In this document: in pieces, positions 43,131 to 51,843 of the stretch
How the letters are laid out: every line of letters starts with the position of its first letter
How positions within the stretch are numbered: the stretch's first letter is position 1
Assembly: GCA_030148705.1 (NCBI GenBank)
Contig: JASBSY010000009.1
Span: 1 to 64,000 of the forward strand
Direction: 5' to 3'
Length of the DNA stretch: 64,000 nucleotides
From: Pukyongia sp.
Lineage (GTDB): Bacteria; Bacteroidota; Bacteroidia; Flavobacteriales; Flavobacteriaceae
Program-made: the position numbers and the translations under genes
The notes under the pieces: model-generated
The model's input: only the letters and a program-made list of their open reading frames with translations
Databases searched by the model: none
Told to the model about the DNA's origin: nothing

Positions 43131-45440
43131 TTACTTTTTTATAATCCTGCTAACAAAATAATTGCCTTCCGCATTTTTAATTCGAATAAAGTATATGCCG
43201 CTTTCTAATGAACTAACGTCAACCTGCTTTGTGGCAGCCGATGAAATTATCCGCTGACCAAGCGTATTAAAAATTGCTACTGATACAATTAAATCTCCGT
43301 TTTCCTCAATGTTGATGATATCAGTCGCCGGGTTGGGGTAAACTAAAAATGGATTCGTTGGTGCTGAAGAGCCCGGTACTCCCATCAGAGCCAGGTCGAT
43401 GGTGTATTTTATAACGCCAAGATCGTAGGTAGCAATATATACATCCACGTTTTCTTCATTAAACTTATAAGCCATACTTGCGGAACCCACATAGGCCATA
43501 TTCTCCAATGGCAGCGTTTCCCAGGATTCACCGCCATCCTCACTGAATACCACCTTACTGTCTATGCCGTTTCCTGAAGGTATAGTGGCTACAAGGTGCT
43601 CATGGTGTAGTGGCGAATAGTTAACCTTTCTAACATTACTGCCCTGGTATACCTGCTCCCAATTTGCTGCTGCGTTGGTAGTTCTGTAAATTCCATTGCT
43701 GGCAGTTACGATAAATTCATTGGCATTAAACGGACTTCTTTCTATATCGAAGATAATATCGGTAACCGGGTTGATGCCAAGGTCATTGCTTATATCGTCC
43801 CAGCTGCTCCCACCATCGGTAGATCGATACACATGCGCTCCCACGGTGATGTATACAATGTTCGAATCCGTTTCATCGATCAGGACATCCGTAAGGATAT
43901 CGGCTTCGGGTAGCGTTACCGGTGTTGCCACCGGGTTGTTGATATCGTTAAAGTCGATGATTACACCACCTTCATTCAGGAATACTGCCCAGATAACATT
44001 GGGGTCCCCGGGATCTGTGGTAACGTTAATCAGGCGATCGAAAAAGTTACCGTACAATACCGAATAACTGCTTCCGAAGTCATCGCTAACCTGCAAACTC
44101 GAGCCTATAAAGCTACTTTCGTATTTATACACTCGCCCCGTCGTTAGTTTGTCGGTCATATAAATAGGCGCATCGCTGCTAAATACGAGATTAATGGGTT
44201 GAACGTCGTAGGCATTTTCAACTCCCGTGTTAAGATTCTTATGCACCAGGCCTCTCTGAACACTGTGATATAAGTGAATATCCTCATCCTGCTGCAACCC
44301 GGCCATTACCGTAAAGTAAAACGGATTATACATCCTGCTGAAGGTTGCTCCTCCGTCTTCCGAAAACAAAGGGTAATAATCGGCATTCACGAAAAGCTCA
44401 CCGTTTTGAAACGGACTGAAGGAGGCATGTATTCCGTAGTAATATCCCTCTAAATTATCCAGAGGGTACACCGAACGAGTATGAGTAAGCCAGTTATCAT
44501 GGGTTATAACCACCTCGTTTTCCTCCATTACGAGAACGTTGTCGGGATCCAAAGGATTGAATTCAATTCCGGTAATATTATCCTGTATCCCCTCTTCCCA
44601 TGCAATAGGGATTACGTTCCAGTTTTCACCTCCGTCAATACTTCGGTACAGATTTTCCTGGTGTCCGTTAGCCTCATTCCCGATAAAAGTTCCCAGCATG
44701 ATCGTATCCGGATCGGAGGGGTGAAAGCTGATGATATTATAAGCGTTACCGGGAATCTTTTCTTCCCAGTTTAATCCACCGTCATCCGAGATGAATAAAC
44801 CACCCTGTTCCGGGTTGGGGCCAACACCTCTGGCAATAAATAACTTGGCGGGATCCCCGGGGCTGATCGCTACGTTATTCGGGAAAACTCCATTGTGCTC
44901 TTCATTATAATAAACCAACTGCCAGTTATCGCCGCCGTCAGTGGTATAAAAAACCTTGGCGTAACCCGAAAACCCAATGGTATAGCCCTGGTGTACCAAG
45001 GCAATGTCGTGGTTATCGGAATATACCGAATAAGAGTCGATCCATACCTTTTCGGTTCCGGGCGTGATAGGAGGGGTAAATTGTCCCGTTATCTCGCCGG
45101 CCGCGATATCGTAGAAGTAAACCGCATTTTCTGTATGCGTTGCGCTGAATTGAGCCGAAAAGGTCAGGATAGTATCGGAAAGTAATTTGAGATCCTTCAA
45201 ATGTACTCCGTTATCAGGGAAACTGTAAAGCACTTCCCAGCTAACCCCTTTATTGTCGGAGTACATAATATGGTTACCCAGGCTAAGGGCATATAATTTA
45301 TTTTCAACAGTTGGATGAAAGATGATATCGTACATCCTGCCATAATCGTTCATTCCTTCATATGAAAATTGTGATTGAGCTGATACATCCGCAGTGAGCA
45401 TGGATGTCATAATTGCAAAAAGGATAATTATTCGTTTCAT
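43131..45440 (-). CDS. BNR-repeat protein with T9SS type A sorting domain
   Basis: Encodes 769 residues. Signal peptide about 1-21. Several BNR/Asp-box repeats (YTTDGGDNW, ISDDGGLNW, RSIDGGENW, RSTDGGSSW and others) build one or two propellers. The last 80 residues are a type A sorting domain: FLVYPNPATDIINIE, then IFNTLGQRI, ending SRIIKK. Such cargo is secreted across the outer membrane by the type IX system and anchored or released. Substrate or ligand unknown. Confidence 0.93.
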   Translation of the reverse strand: MKRIIILFAIMTSMLTADVSAQSQFSYEGMNDYGRMYDIIFHPTVENKLYALSLGNHIMYSDNKGVSWEVLYSFPDNGVHLKDLKLLSDTILTFSAQFSATHTENAVYFYDIAAGEITGQFTPPITPGTEKVWIDSYSVYSDNHDIALVHQGYTIGFSGYAKVFYTTDGGDNWQLVYYNEEHNGVFPNNVAISPGDPAKLFIARGVGPNPEQGGLFISDDGGLNWEEKIPGNAYNIISFHPSDPDTIMLGTFIGNEANGHQENLYRSIDGGENWNVIPIAWEEGIQDNITGIEFNPLDPDNVLVMEENEVVITHDNWLTHTRSVYPLDNLEGYYYGIHASFSPFQNGELFVNADYYPLFSEDGGATFSRMYNPFYFTVMAGLQQDEDIHLYHSVQRGLVHKNLNTGVENAYDVQPINLVFSSDAPIYMTDKLTTGRVYKYESSFIGSSLQVSDDFGSSYSVLYGNFFDRLINVTTDPGDPNVIWAVFLNEGGVIIDFNDINNPVATPVTLPEADILTDVLIDETDSNIVYITVGAHVYRSTDGGSSWDDISNDLGINPVTDIIFDIERSPFNANEFIVTASNGIYRTTNAAANWEQVYQGSNVRKVNYSPLHHEHLVATIPSGNGIDSKVVFSEDGGESWETLPLENMAYVGSASMAYKFNEENVDVYIATYDLGVIKYTIDLALMGVPGSSAPTNPFLVYPNPATDIINIEENGDLIVSVAIFNTLGQRIISSAATKQVDVSSLESGIYFIRIKNAEGNYFVSRIIKK

Positions 45441-45553
45441 TTTATTCTTAGGTTTTATTTATTTCCGGCCAAATGTTGGATATAAATTCAGCCTGCCAAA
45501 AGATTATCCGGGAAATAGTGTGACATTTCCTGTAAATATTGTGATGCAGCCCG

Positions 45554-47206
45554 CTAAATGCCTGAAAGGTAGTCGTGTAGTTTGGAGCTGTCGTCCAGAT
45601 TCATTTTACGGGAAATCCGCTCTTTCCTTTTCCTGCAGGCACTATCTGTTATATTCAGGATGCTTGCAATTTCCTTGGTGGTAAGATTCATGTAAACGTA
45701 GGAGATAAACCGAAGGTCGTTGGCATTCAATTCAGGATGACGCTCTTTTACCGCGCCAAGGAAGCCCTGGTTCACCTCTTCGAAATGTCTGGTGAATTGT
45801 TCCCATTCCTTATCAGAGCGGACCAATCCTTTTAATTTTTTAATATAGGCCTGAAGCTTGGTTTGTTGTTGTACCCCCTGAGAGTCTTCCAGATCGTTCA
45901 CCAAAGCGGAAAGCATTTCGTTGCGTTCCAACAAGTGTAGCGCCTTAGCCGACAGCTTGCGATTTCTCGCCTCAATCTCATTCCTTAAACGCTCCTCTTC
46001 CAGCAAGGCCCTTGATTCTTCTTCTTTAAGCTTTTTTGCAAGGAGGGCTTTATCCGATTTTTCCTTTTCCAGTGCCAGCGACATCAATTCCTCGCTTCGC
46101 CTGTGTATTAATTTGCGTTGTTTAGACTTGATGTAGTTGTTCCGTAGTGCCCAGGTAATAAGAAGAATGATGATAATGGCTGCACCCAAAAATATATTGA
46201 AGACTTTGCGTTCGGCCTCCAGGATCTTTTGGTTTTCCTGTAATTGGTTTCTGTAATTCTGAATTTCGAATTTAACCCGGTTGGTCTCGAAAAGTCGACC
46301 GTTCTTAATGGCGTGTAGAGCTTCTGTGGCCTTTAAAACAGAATCTTTGGCTGCCAGGGCTGCCTGGTGCTGTCCATCGGCACGATAAATTTTTGCCAGT
46401 TGCTCAAAGGCTTCCAGCCGTTCTTCCACATCCTCGGAATACATCAGAATTTCTTCGGCATAATCCAGTGCTTCACGAGGTTTGTTTTGAAGAAAGGCTA
46501 TTTCCGACAGTAATTTAAGCGCGTAGATCTTTGTTTCCTGCCTACTTTTTTCTGTTTCAGCGGCCAAGGGTTTCAGCAACTCCACCGCCTGTTGATATCG
46601 TCCGTAGAGCATGAGGTTTTCCGCACGACCCAGGTAAGCGTTCTGAATGATATCCGGTTTGTCTTTTAGTAACGGAATAGCTTTGTCGAAGTAATCCTTG
46701 GCCTTTTTAAGTTCATTTTTTTTATTCGAAACAAGGCCGAGATTCACAGCATAGAATGCAATTTTGGTAGAGTCTGCATTCTCGGAAGCAATGCGATAAG
46801 CCCTGCTGAAATATTCTACAGCCTGTTCTGTATTTTCTTCTTTAAGGTAGAGAATGGCGATATTGTTAAGTACAATCATTTCGTATTTATCCCCAAGTTC
46901 CTTGATGGCAATGGTGTAGGCCTCCAGGTAATGATCTAAGGCTTCGCCCATGTCTAGCATGTTATAGTAGTTGGCCCCGATATTATTGATAGCGAGAAAA
47001 CGCTGCTCATGCCAATTGTTATCACGGGCTATGGCTTGTGCCTTAAGCAGTAATTCGAGCGATTCGGTATGATCTCCTTCCAGCATAAGCTTCACCCCTT
47101 TGCTTATGAGGCTGTCGCAGGCGGCTTTTGTTGATTGCTGGGCGTGCAGGTTTAGAACTGCAAACATAAGTAGAACAGTGAATAGAAAATATATTCGCTG
47201 TGGCAT
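45554..47206 (-). CDS. TPR-containing membrane-anchored transcription regulator
   Basis: Encodes 550 residues. Signal/anchor about 1-22, six or more TPR repeats about 30-310, a membrane helix about 335-355, a long coiled coil (about 365-450), and a C-terminal helix-turn-helix (LTTKEIASILNITDSACRKRKERISRKM) near the end, related to the LuxR-type tail. This layout is common in Bacteroidetes, coupling an outside sensor to DNA. It may control the adjacent T9SS gene on the same strand (inference). Confidence 0.87.
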   Translation of the reverse strand: MPQRIYFLFTVLLMFAVLNLHAQQSTKAACDSLISKGVKLMLEGDHTESLELLLKAQAIARDNNWHEQRFLAINNIGANYYNMLDMGEALDHYLEAYTIAIKELGDKYEMIVLNNIAILYLKEENTEQAVEYFSRAYRIASENADSTKIAFYAVNLGLVSNKKNELKKAKDYFDKAIPLLKDKPDIIQNAYLGRAENLMLYGRYQQAVELLKPLAAETEKSRQETKIYALKLLSEIAFLQNKPREALDYAEEILMYSEDVEERLEAFEQLAKIYRADGQHQAALAAKDSVLKATEALHAIKNGRLFETNRVKFEIQNYRNQLQENQKILEAERKVFNIFLGAAIIIILLITWALRNNYIKSKQRKLIHRRSEELMSLALEKEKSDKALLAKKLKEEESRALLEEERLRNEIEARNRKLSAKALHLLERNEMLSALVNDLEDSQGVQQQTKLQAYIKKLKGLVRSDKEWEQFTRHFEEVNQGFLGAVKERHPELNANDLRFISYVYMNLTTKEIASILNITDSACRKRKERISRKMNLDDSSKLHDYLSGI

Positions 47207-47416
47207 TTGGATTTTTCTATTTGAGGATTAAGACATACAAAAATAGGCAAAAGTTACTTCCTAATTACCAAGGGTGCATTGGCCAAAGAACCACTTTAAC
47301 AATAGCGATAGAAGCCCTATTTGTTGGGGATAGTGCGATGCAATTGATCCATTTGGAAATTGAAATTTTAATTAATATGTTATATTTAAAAGCATTTAAC
47401 AGAAATGATGCAATAA

Positions 47417-48343
47417 ATGAAAGCTGTAGTATACAAAAAATACGGTCCTCCGAAAGTATTGAAGTTAACGGAAGTGGAAAAACCAAAACCCAAGGATGAT
47501 GAGGTCCTTGTAAAAATACACGCTGCAACTGTAACTTCGGGGGATGTGAGACTTCGAAGTTCAAATTTTCCACCCTTATTTTGGCTCCCTGCCAGGATTA
47601 TCTTCGGATTGTTCAGACCCAAAAAGAAGATACTGGGTCATGAATTAGCCGGTGTGGTTGAAAGCACAGGAAAAGACGTTTCCAGGTTCGGAGTAGGGGA
47701 TGCGATTTTCGGGACCACAACCATGCTCAATACCGGATCTTATGCTGAATATATCTGCCTTCCGGAAAGCTGGAAGCACGGGGTAGTCGAATCAAAACCG
47801 ATAAATCTTACTTTCGAAGAGGCTGCAGCACTTCCGGTAGGAGGGATGACTGCCATGTACCTGCTGGAAAAGGCCGATGTTAAGCGTGCTGAGAAGGTAC
47901 TGGTCTACGGAGCTTCCGGCAGCGTGGGGAGTTATGCCCTACAGTTGGCTAATAAAGAAGGTTCTTCGGTGACCGCTGTCTGCAGCGATTCTAACTTTGA
48001 AATGGTAGAGTCCCTGGGAGCGGATAATGTGATCGATTACAAGGTGGAAGACTATTCAGAACGAAATGAGAAGTTCGATATCGTTTTCGATGCGGTCGGG
48101 AAGACTTCAAAAACGAAGGCAAAAAAAGTGCTGAAAGAAAACGGAGCTTTTGTCTCTGTGAAAATGCTCACCAAGGAAAAGGACGAACACCTTAAACGGA
48201 TAAGGGAAATGGCCGTACAGGAAGAAATACAGCCTTATGTGGACACCTATTATTACCTGGATGAGATAGTCGAAGCCCACGAATATGTTGAAAGCGGAAG
48301 GAAACGCGGTAATGTGGTAATTAAAATAGACGATGATGAGTAG
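47417..48343 (+). CDS. NAD(P)-dependent quinone oxidoreductase / alcohol dehydrogenase (MDR family)
   Basis: Encodes 308 residues of the medium-chain dehydrogenase family. GHELAGVVESTG (74-85) starts the GroES-like domain and the NAD(P)-binding motif is GASGSVG (165-171). Zinc-binding Cys/His pairs of true alcohol dehydrogenases are not complete, so a quinone-oxidoreductase-like, zinc-free enzyme is more likely. The start of the next small gene overlaps its stop by 11 nt. Confidence 0.9.
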   Translation: MKAVVYKKYGPPKVLKLTEVEKPKPKDDEVLVKIHAATVTSGDVRLRSSNFPPLFWLPARIIFGLFRPKKKILGHELAGVVESTGKDVSRFGVGDAIFGTTTMLNTGSYAEYICLPESWKHGVVESKPINLTFEEAAALPVGGMTAMYLLEKADVKRAEKVLVYGASGSVGSYALQLANKEGSSVTAVCSDSNFEMVESLGADNVIDYKVEDYSERNEKFDIVFDAVGKTSKTKAKKVLKENGAFVSVKMLTKEKDEHLKRIREMAVQEEIQPYVDTYYYLDEIVEAHEYVESGRKRGNVVIKIDDDE

Positions 48344-48697
48344 TAAGGTCGGCGTGGTGGGCCGCTTAATCGGCAGATGTTTCATCTTGGGATTACTCTT
48401 AATTTCCTGTCAGAACTCCGACCCATATCCGGCGCTCGAATTCGATCTGTTAACTGAAGATAAGGCCGAATATCAAAAAACCATCGTAGGTCAGTTATCG
48501 GGAAAATTTCCGATTTCGACGCCTTTGTTCCGCCCGGCTTCAATGTAATCGGGGCAGGTGAGTGTTTTTATTTCAGGGACTCAACTCCTTATAAAGATAC
48601 TCCTGATGACACCTACGATACGGTAAATTTTTCGTATCTGTTGTCCTCTTCAGATCTGATAGAGGAAATTATAAGCACGCTCGTTAATTCTAAATAA
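48333..48697 (+). CDS. Small lipoprotein gene with a -1 frameshift at a slippery heptamer
   Basis: The first frame (48333-48548) has a signal and lipobox (LGLLLISC, Cys26) and continues without feature. At 48500-48506 stands G GGA AAA in the reading frame, the X XXY YYZ form for -1 slippage. Shifting -1 there opens a frame that runs ISDFDAFVPPGFNVIGAGEC to a TAA at 48695-48697, overlapping the ATG of the next gene. The join gives about 121 residues. Either programmed frameshifting, a recent frameshift mutation or a sequencing error in the A-run would explain it. Confidence 0.55.
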
Positions 48698-49116
48698 TGA
48701 ATAAGAAATTAGTATTTAACAAACTGAAACAGCATTGGTTTTACACCGCTGTGTTACTGTGTACGTTAGGGTTCTTCTTTGTTAAAGGGGTGTGGTATGT
48801 TCTGCTTGGCAGCTGGCTTCCTATATTGATCATTCTGCTTCTGATGGCGCTGCTTGTTTTCAGTGCTATTAGGTCTGAAAAAGCCTTCAGGAAAAGTATC
48901 ATTATGTGGTCGACTTTAATGATTCTATGGGCCTTTGTAAGATTATTATTAAGTGTGGCAGATAATTTTATAAAACCTATACCGGAAAGTCATATCCATG
49001 AACAACTGGGAATTCAGGACAATGTATTAAGTCTGATATTCTTAATAAGCGGTATATACCTGCTAAGATTTAGAAAGCGTGTTTTTTCATCAAAAGTGAA
49101 AATTGATGTTGTGTAA
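48697..49116 (+). CDS. Small multi-pass membrane protein
   Basis: Encodes 139 residues with four hydrophobic helices (about 14-30, 32-54, 68-88 and 109-123) and a basic C-terminus. No family recognised. Its ATG overlaps the TAA of the frame-shifted lipoprotein gene (TAATG), which suggests translational coupling and so supports that upstream gene being real. Confidence 0.75.
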   Translation: MNKKLVFNKLKQHWFYTAVLLCTLGFFFVKGVWYVLLGSWLPILIILLLMALLVFSAIRSEKAFRKSIIMWSTLMILWAFVRLLLSVADNFIKPIPESHIHEQLGIQDNVLSLIFLISGIYLLRFRKRVFSSKVKIDVV

Positions 49117-49180
49117 ACCGGATTTATTTGGCATAGTAATTCTGTGGAAATAAAACGATTGTGTTATCTTAAAGACTTCT

Positions 49181-49606
49181 ATGGGACGAATGATGATTCT
49201 TGGAATAAGTCTGTTGTGCCTGCAAATGGGTAACATTTTCGCCCAGATTGCCCCGGCCTCATATGGTGCAACTTACGACTTGTCTAATGCGTTTATTGAA
49301 TACAAGCTGGAATTAAGGCCCGACAATACCTTTGTCTTTCATTTTTTCCGAAAGAACTATTGCGACATTTGCGAGGAAGAAAATCAATTTGGTAAAGGTA
49401 CATGGAGCATGAATAATAATTCACTTTTACTTACAATTGATCCGAGAACAGATATTGATGAAAAATTTAGCCTGGATTTGAATGACTCGAGAGCGCGACT
49501 TATTACTAAACAAAACTCCGAAGGTATAAAAAGGGAGGTGCTCAAATTTTTCGATTCAAACATATTTTGGGTTAAAAGCATGGAACTGCAAAAAAGTAAT
49601 TTGTGA
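49181..49606 (+). CDS. Secreted protein of unknown function
   Basis: Encodes 141 residues with an N-terminal signal peptide (MGRMMILGISLLCLQMG, cut near 22). The mature part has a hydrophobic-polar pattern with a Cys pair (YCDICEE) and ends in a helix. No family recognised. Starts at 49181; MILGIS (49193) is an alternative. It is followed by a 136-nt gap with a CCCCTTCGGGG hairpin before the next DUF6090-like gene. Confidence 0.7.
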   Translation: MGRMMILGISLLCLQMGNIFAQIAPASYGATYDLSNAFIEYKLELRPDNTFVFHFFRKNYCDICEEENQFGKGTWSMNNNSLLLTIDPRTDIDEKFSLDLNDSRARLITKQNSEGIKREVLKFFDSNIFWVKSMELQKSNL

Positions 49607-49742
49607 TACAGTGCTGATGGAAAATTTGTCATCGATTTCTTTTTAAAAACCTTATTTACCAACGGAAGGGTTTTTACAGTTAACAACTTAGTGCAGGGCG
49701 GAACCCCTTCGGGGCCGGCGGCGACTATAAAAATATATACGT

Positions 49743-50537
49743 ATGATAAAATTCTTCCGACGAATTCGCCAGCGACTACTAACAGGAAATAAACCTGCCT
49801 TACCGGCAGACAGATTCAGCAGATACTTCCTTTATGCCATGGGGGAGATTTTACTTGTTGTTGTAGGTATTTTAATGGCCTTGCAAATTAATAATTGGGC
49901 CCAGAGTAAATCAAATTCCACCAAAGAGCGTTTTTATATTAACAACCTTAAAACAGATCTTAAAAGTCAAATCAATGAATTTAACATTCGAATCGGATTC
50001 TATGATGAAGTGATACGAATTGGAGAAACTGTGCTGGCGGAATATAGCGAAAAACAAGGACTGGTCAGGGTGGATAGCCTCAATTTTAAGTTGCACTATC
50101 TCATGTATGTATTAAGATTTCCGGAATATAATACTACCTTTAATGAACTCAATACGACAGGGCAAATCAATTTAATTAAAAACGATTCACTTCGATCCCA
50201 AATAATAGAGTATTATCAATTTTCAACATCTCAGCACCAAAGTGTCGATAACAATATACAGGTGTTTTACGATCGAGCATTCCCGATCATTCAAGGGGCA
50301 GCACAAATCGATCTCGAATATTTTGGCTATCGCTCTGAAATCGTAGATCAGGGAATATTAAACGAAAAATTAGCAAGCAGATTTGAAAAAAACTTAAATA
50401 ATGAACAAAGTGAATACGAGATTTTGAATGCCATCGGTATAAGAATTATTATCGCAAACATAAATCGACAAACTGTAGAGATGACAAAGAATACAGCCAG
50501 GGCACTTTTGGCAGATTTATTAGATGACAAAACCTAA
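49743..50537 (+). CDS. DUF6090-like single-pass membrane protein, copy 9
   Basis: Encodes 264 residues: MIKFFRRIRQRLLTGNK, then a linker insert coding PALPAD (DNA CTGCC/GGCAG at 49795-49809), membrane helix about 31-49 and QINNWAQSK instead of the usual NNWNE. The second block is TTGQINLIKNDSLRSQIIEYY. The next copy begins 3 nt after its stop, so the two are one transcript. Confidence 0.88.
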   Translation: MIKFFRRIRQRLLTGNKPALPADRFSRYFLYAMGEILLVVVGILMALQINNWAQSKSNSTKERFYINNLKTDLKSQINEFNIRIGFYDEVIRIGETVLAEYSEKQGLVRVDSLNFKLHYLMYVLRFPEYNTTFNELNTTGQINLIKNDSLRSQIIEYYQFSTSQHQSVDNNIQVFYDRAFPIIQGAAQIDLEYFGYRSEIVDQGILNEKLASRFEKNLNNEQSEYEILNAIGIRIIIANINRQTVEMTKNTARALLADLLDDKT

Positions 50538-50540
50538 CGT

Positions 50541-51326
50541 ATGATAAAATTTTTCCGACGAATTCGCCAACAGCTGCTGTCAGACCTGCTGGCCGGCAAG
50601 ACAGGCAGGTTCAGTAAATACCTGCTTTACGCCGTAGGTGAGATCTTTCTGGTGGTGATTGGGATTTTGATCGCACTCGCCGTAAATAACTGGAATCAGC
50701 AACAAAATAACCGTCGTCTGGGTGAAGATTATCTCACTCGCATACACCGGGACCTCGTTCAGGATACTACCCATTTCAGGACCGTTATAATTCGCAATAA
50801 TAAACTGCGAGAGGAAATTAAAGAGCTACTTGTGACCTTGTATGAGGGCGTTGAAAACATGGATGAAGTTCAGCAAATGAGTGCCACCTACGACAAGGCA
50901 TTGGACCAGGTTTTTGCCCCTAACGACAACACCTATAAAGGTATGGTGAGTTCCGGTAACCTGGGTTTAATAGAAAACCGCGAGTTAAAGGAAAAAATAA
51001 TCGACATCTACAGCGAATACGACCAGATAAAGGCGTTGCTCTCGGCAATTGGACAATGGATGATCACCATGGCAACTACAGAAACCATAGGAACCGATTT
51101 TATTAAATTCAACCGACAGGTTTCCGATATATTCACTACCCCCGAAATGCTTAATGAATCGGATTATGCGTTTCTGAACAACAAGCAAAGCCCCAAATTT
51201 AAACTCATTGTCAGGACTATTTCGGCAACCGCCTTTACCCAGCAGGTTAACAATGCCTATTACAGCGATTTGATAGGAAAATGCCACGCCGTACTTGGAG
51301 AGATCGACAAAGAGCTAAGTAGATAA
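50541..51326 (+). CDS. DUF6090-like single-pass membrane protein, copy 10
   Basis: Encodes 261 residues: MIKFFRRIRQQLLSD, a linker insert coding LLAGKTG (palindromic DNA around 50585-50609), membrane helix about 30-48 and AVNNWNQQQ. The second block is SSGNLGLIENRELKEKIIDIY. This is the tenth and last copy in the window. Confidence 0.88.
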   Translation: MIKFFRRIRQQLLSDLLAGKTGRFSKYLLYAVGEIFLVVIGILIALAVNNWNQQQNNRRLGEDYLTRIHRDLVQDTTHFRTVIIRNNKLREEIKELLVTLYEGVENMDEVQQMSATYDKALDQVFAPNDNTYKGMVSSGNLGLIENRELKEKIIDIYSEYDQIKALLSAIGQWMITMATTETIGTDFIKFNRQVSDIFTTPEMLNESDYAFLNNKQSPKFKLIVRTISATAFTQQVNNAYYSDLIGKCHAVLGEIDKELSR

Positions 51327-51458
51327 AGGTTGTTGCAGTATTTCTTTAGGGGAGAAGGCATTACTAGGGCTGAATTTTCCGAATGCTCCCATAAGTTATT
51401 CTTTTACCATTAGAAAACGTAAATAATATTTCATTCTTTGAAAAATATTCTAAAATAA

Positions 51459-51489
51459 TTGTATTAGTTAGGAATCCTTACTATATTTG
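51459..51489 (+). promoter_or_regulatory. Promoter with operator-like palindrome for the thioredoxin-like gene
   Basis: TTG (51459-51461), 20 nt, then TATATTTG (51482-51489) is a good Bacteroidetes promoter. The spacer holds TAGTTAGGAATCCTTACTA (51465-51483), a 19-bp near-palindrome with arms that differ at two positions, which a MarR dimer could occupy. Repression by the neighbouring MarR is inferred. Confidence 0.65.
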
Positions 51490-51526
51490 CAAGGCAATAG
51501 TGCAGATATCTATAAAACAAAACCAA

Positions 51527-51760
51527 ATGAAAAAATCCATCTTTTATCACGCAGGTTGTGCGGTATGCGTTAGTGCCGAACACGACATTATTAACCTGGT
51601 TGGAGCCGATCAGGTTGAAGTAGTTAACATAGGGGAAGACAGAGCGAGAATCGCTGAAGCCGAAAAAGCAGGCGTAAAATCTGTACCGGCTCTGGTTACA
51701 CCCACCGGAAACACCTTACACATTAATTACGGGGCCTCCATGGCTGATGTAAAAGGGTGA
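51527..51760 (+). CDS. Small thioredoxin-fold protein
   Basis: Encodes 77 residues, a minimal thioredoxin-like fold. The redox motif is CAVC near residues 11-14, followed by the cis-Pro region KSVPALVT at about 51-58. No signal peptide, so it works in the cytoplasm. ATG 51527 is preferred to GTG 51500. It lies between two similar promoters, upstream of a MarR gene with a Cys cluster, which suggests a redox-related pair. Confidence 0.8.
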   Translation: MKKSIFYHAGCAVCVSAEHDIINLVGADQVEVVNIGEDRARIAEAEKAGVKSVPALVTPTGNTLHINYGASMADVKG

Positions 51761-51780
51761 TCAGTGTTACCCACATCTAA

Positions 51781-51813
51781 TTGTAAATAATTAAATTAGG
51801 ATTACTAACTTTA
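51781..51813 (+). promoter_or_regulatory. marR promoter with a second operator candidate
   Basis: TTG (51781-51783), 22 nt, then TAACTTTA (51806-51813) is a -33/-7 pair like that of the upstream gene. TTAGGATTACTAA (51796-51808) is a palindrome with similar half-sites (TTAG...CTAA), overlapping the -7 box. It shares TTAGGA with the operator at 51465. Together these suggest that MarR controls both promoters. Confidence 0.55.
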
Positions 51814-51843
51814 CCTATCGAACCAATTTCGATAGGTTTTTTT
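51813..51843 (+). terminator. Hairpin with T-run immediately before marR
   Basis: ACCTATCGAA (51813-51822) and TTCGATAGGT (51828-51837) form a perfect 10-bp stem around CCAAT, followed by seven Ts ending at the ATG of marR (51844). It looks like an intrinsic terminator of the thioredoxin-like gene. The marR transcript, if it starts just after 51813, would begin in or near the hairpin. Confidence 0.75.

Noticed and set aside
49690-49730. CCCCTTCGGGG hairpin before copy 9 as a terminator
   Set aside because: Stable small stem with a TTCG loop, but no T-run follows on the plus strand. It may be a leader structure; not enough to call.
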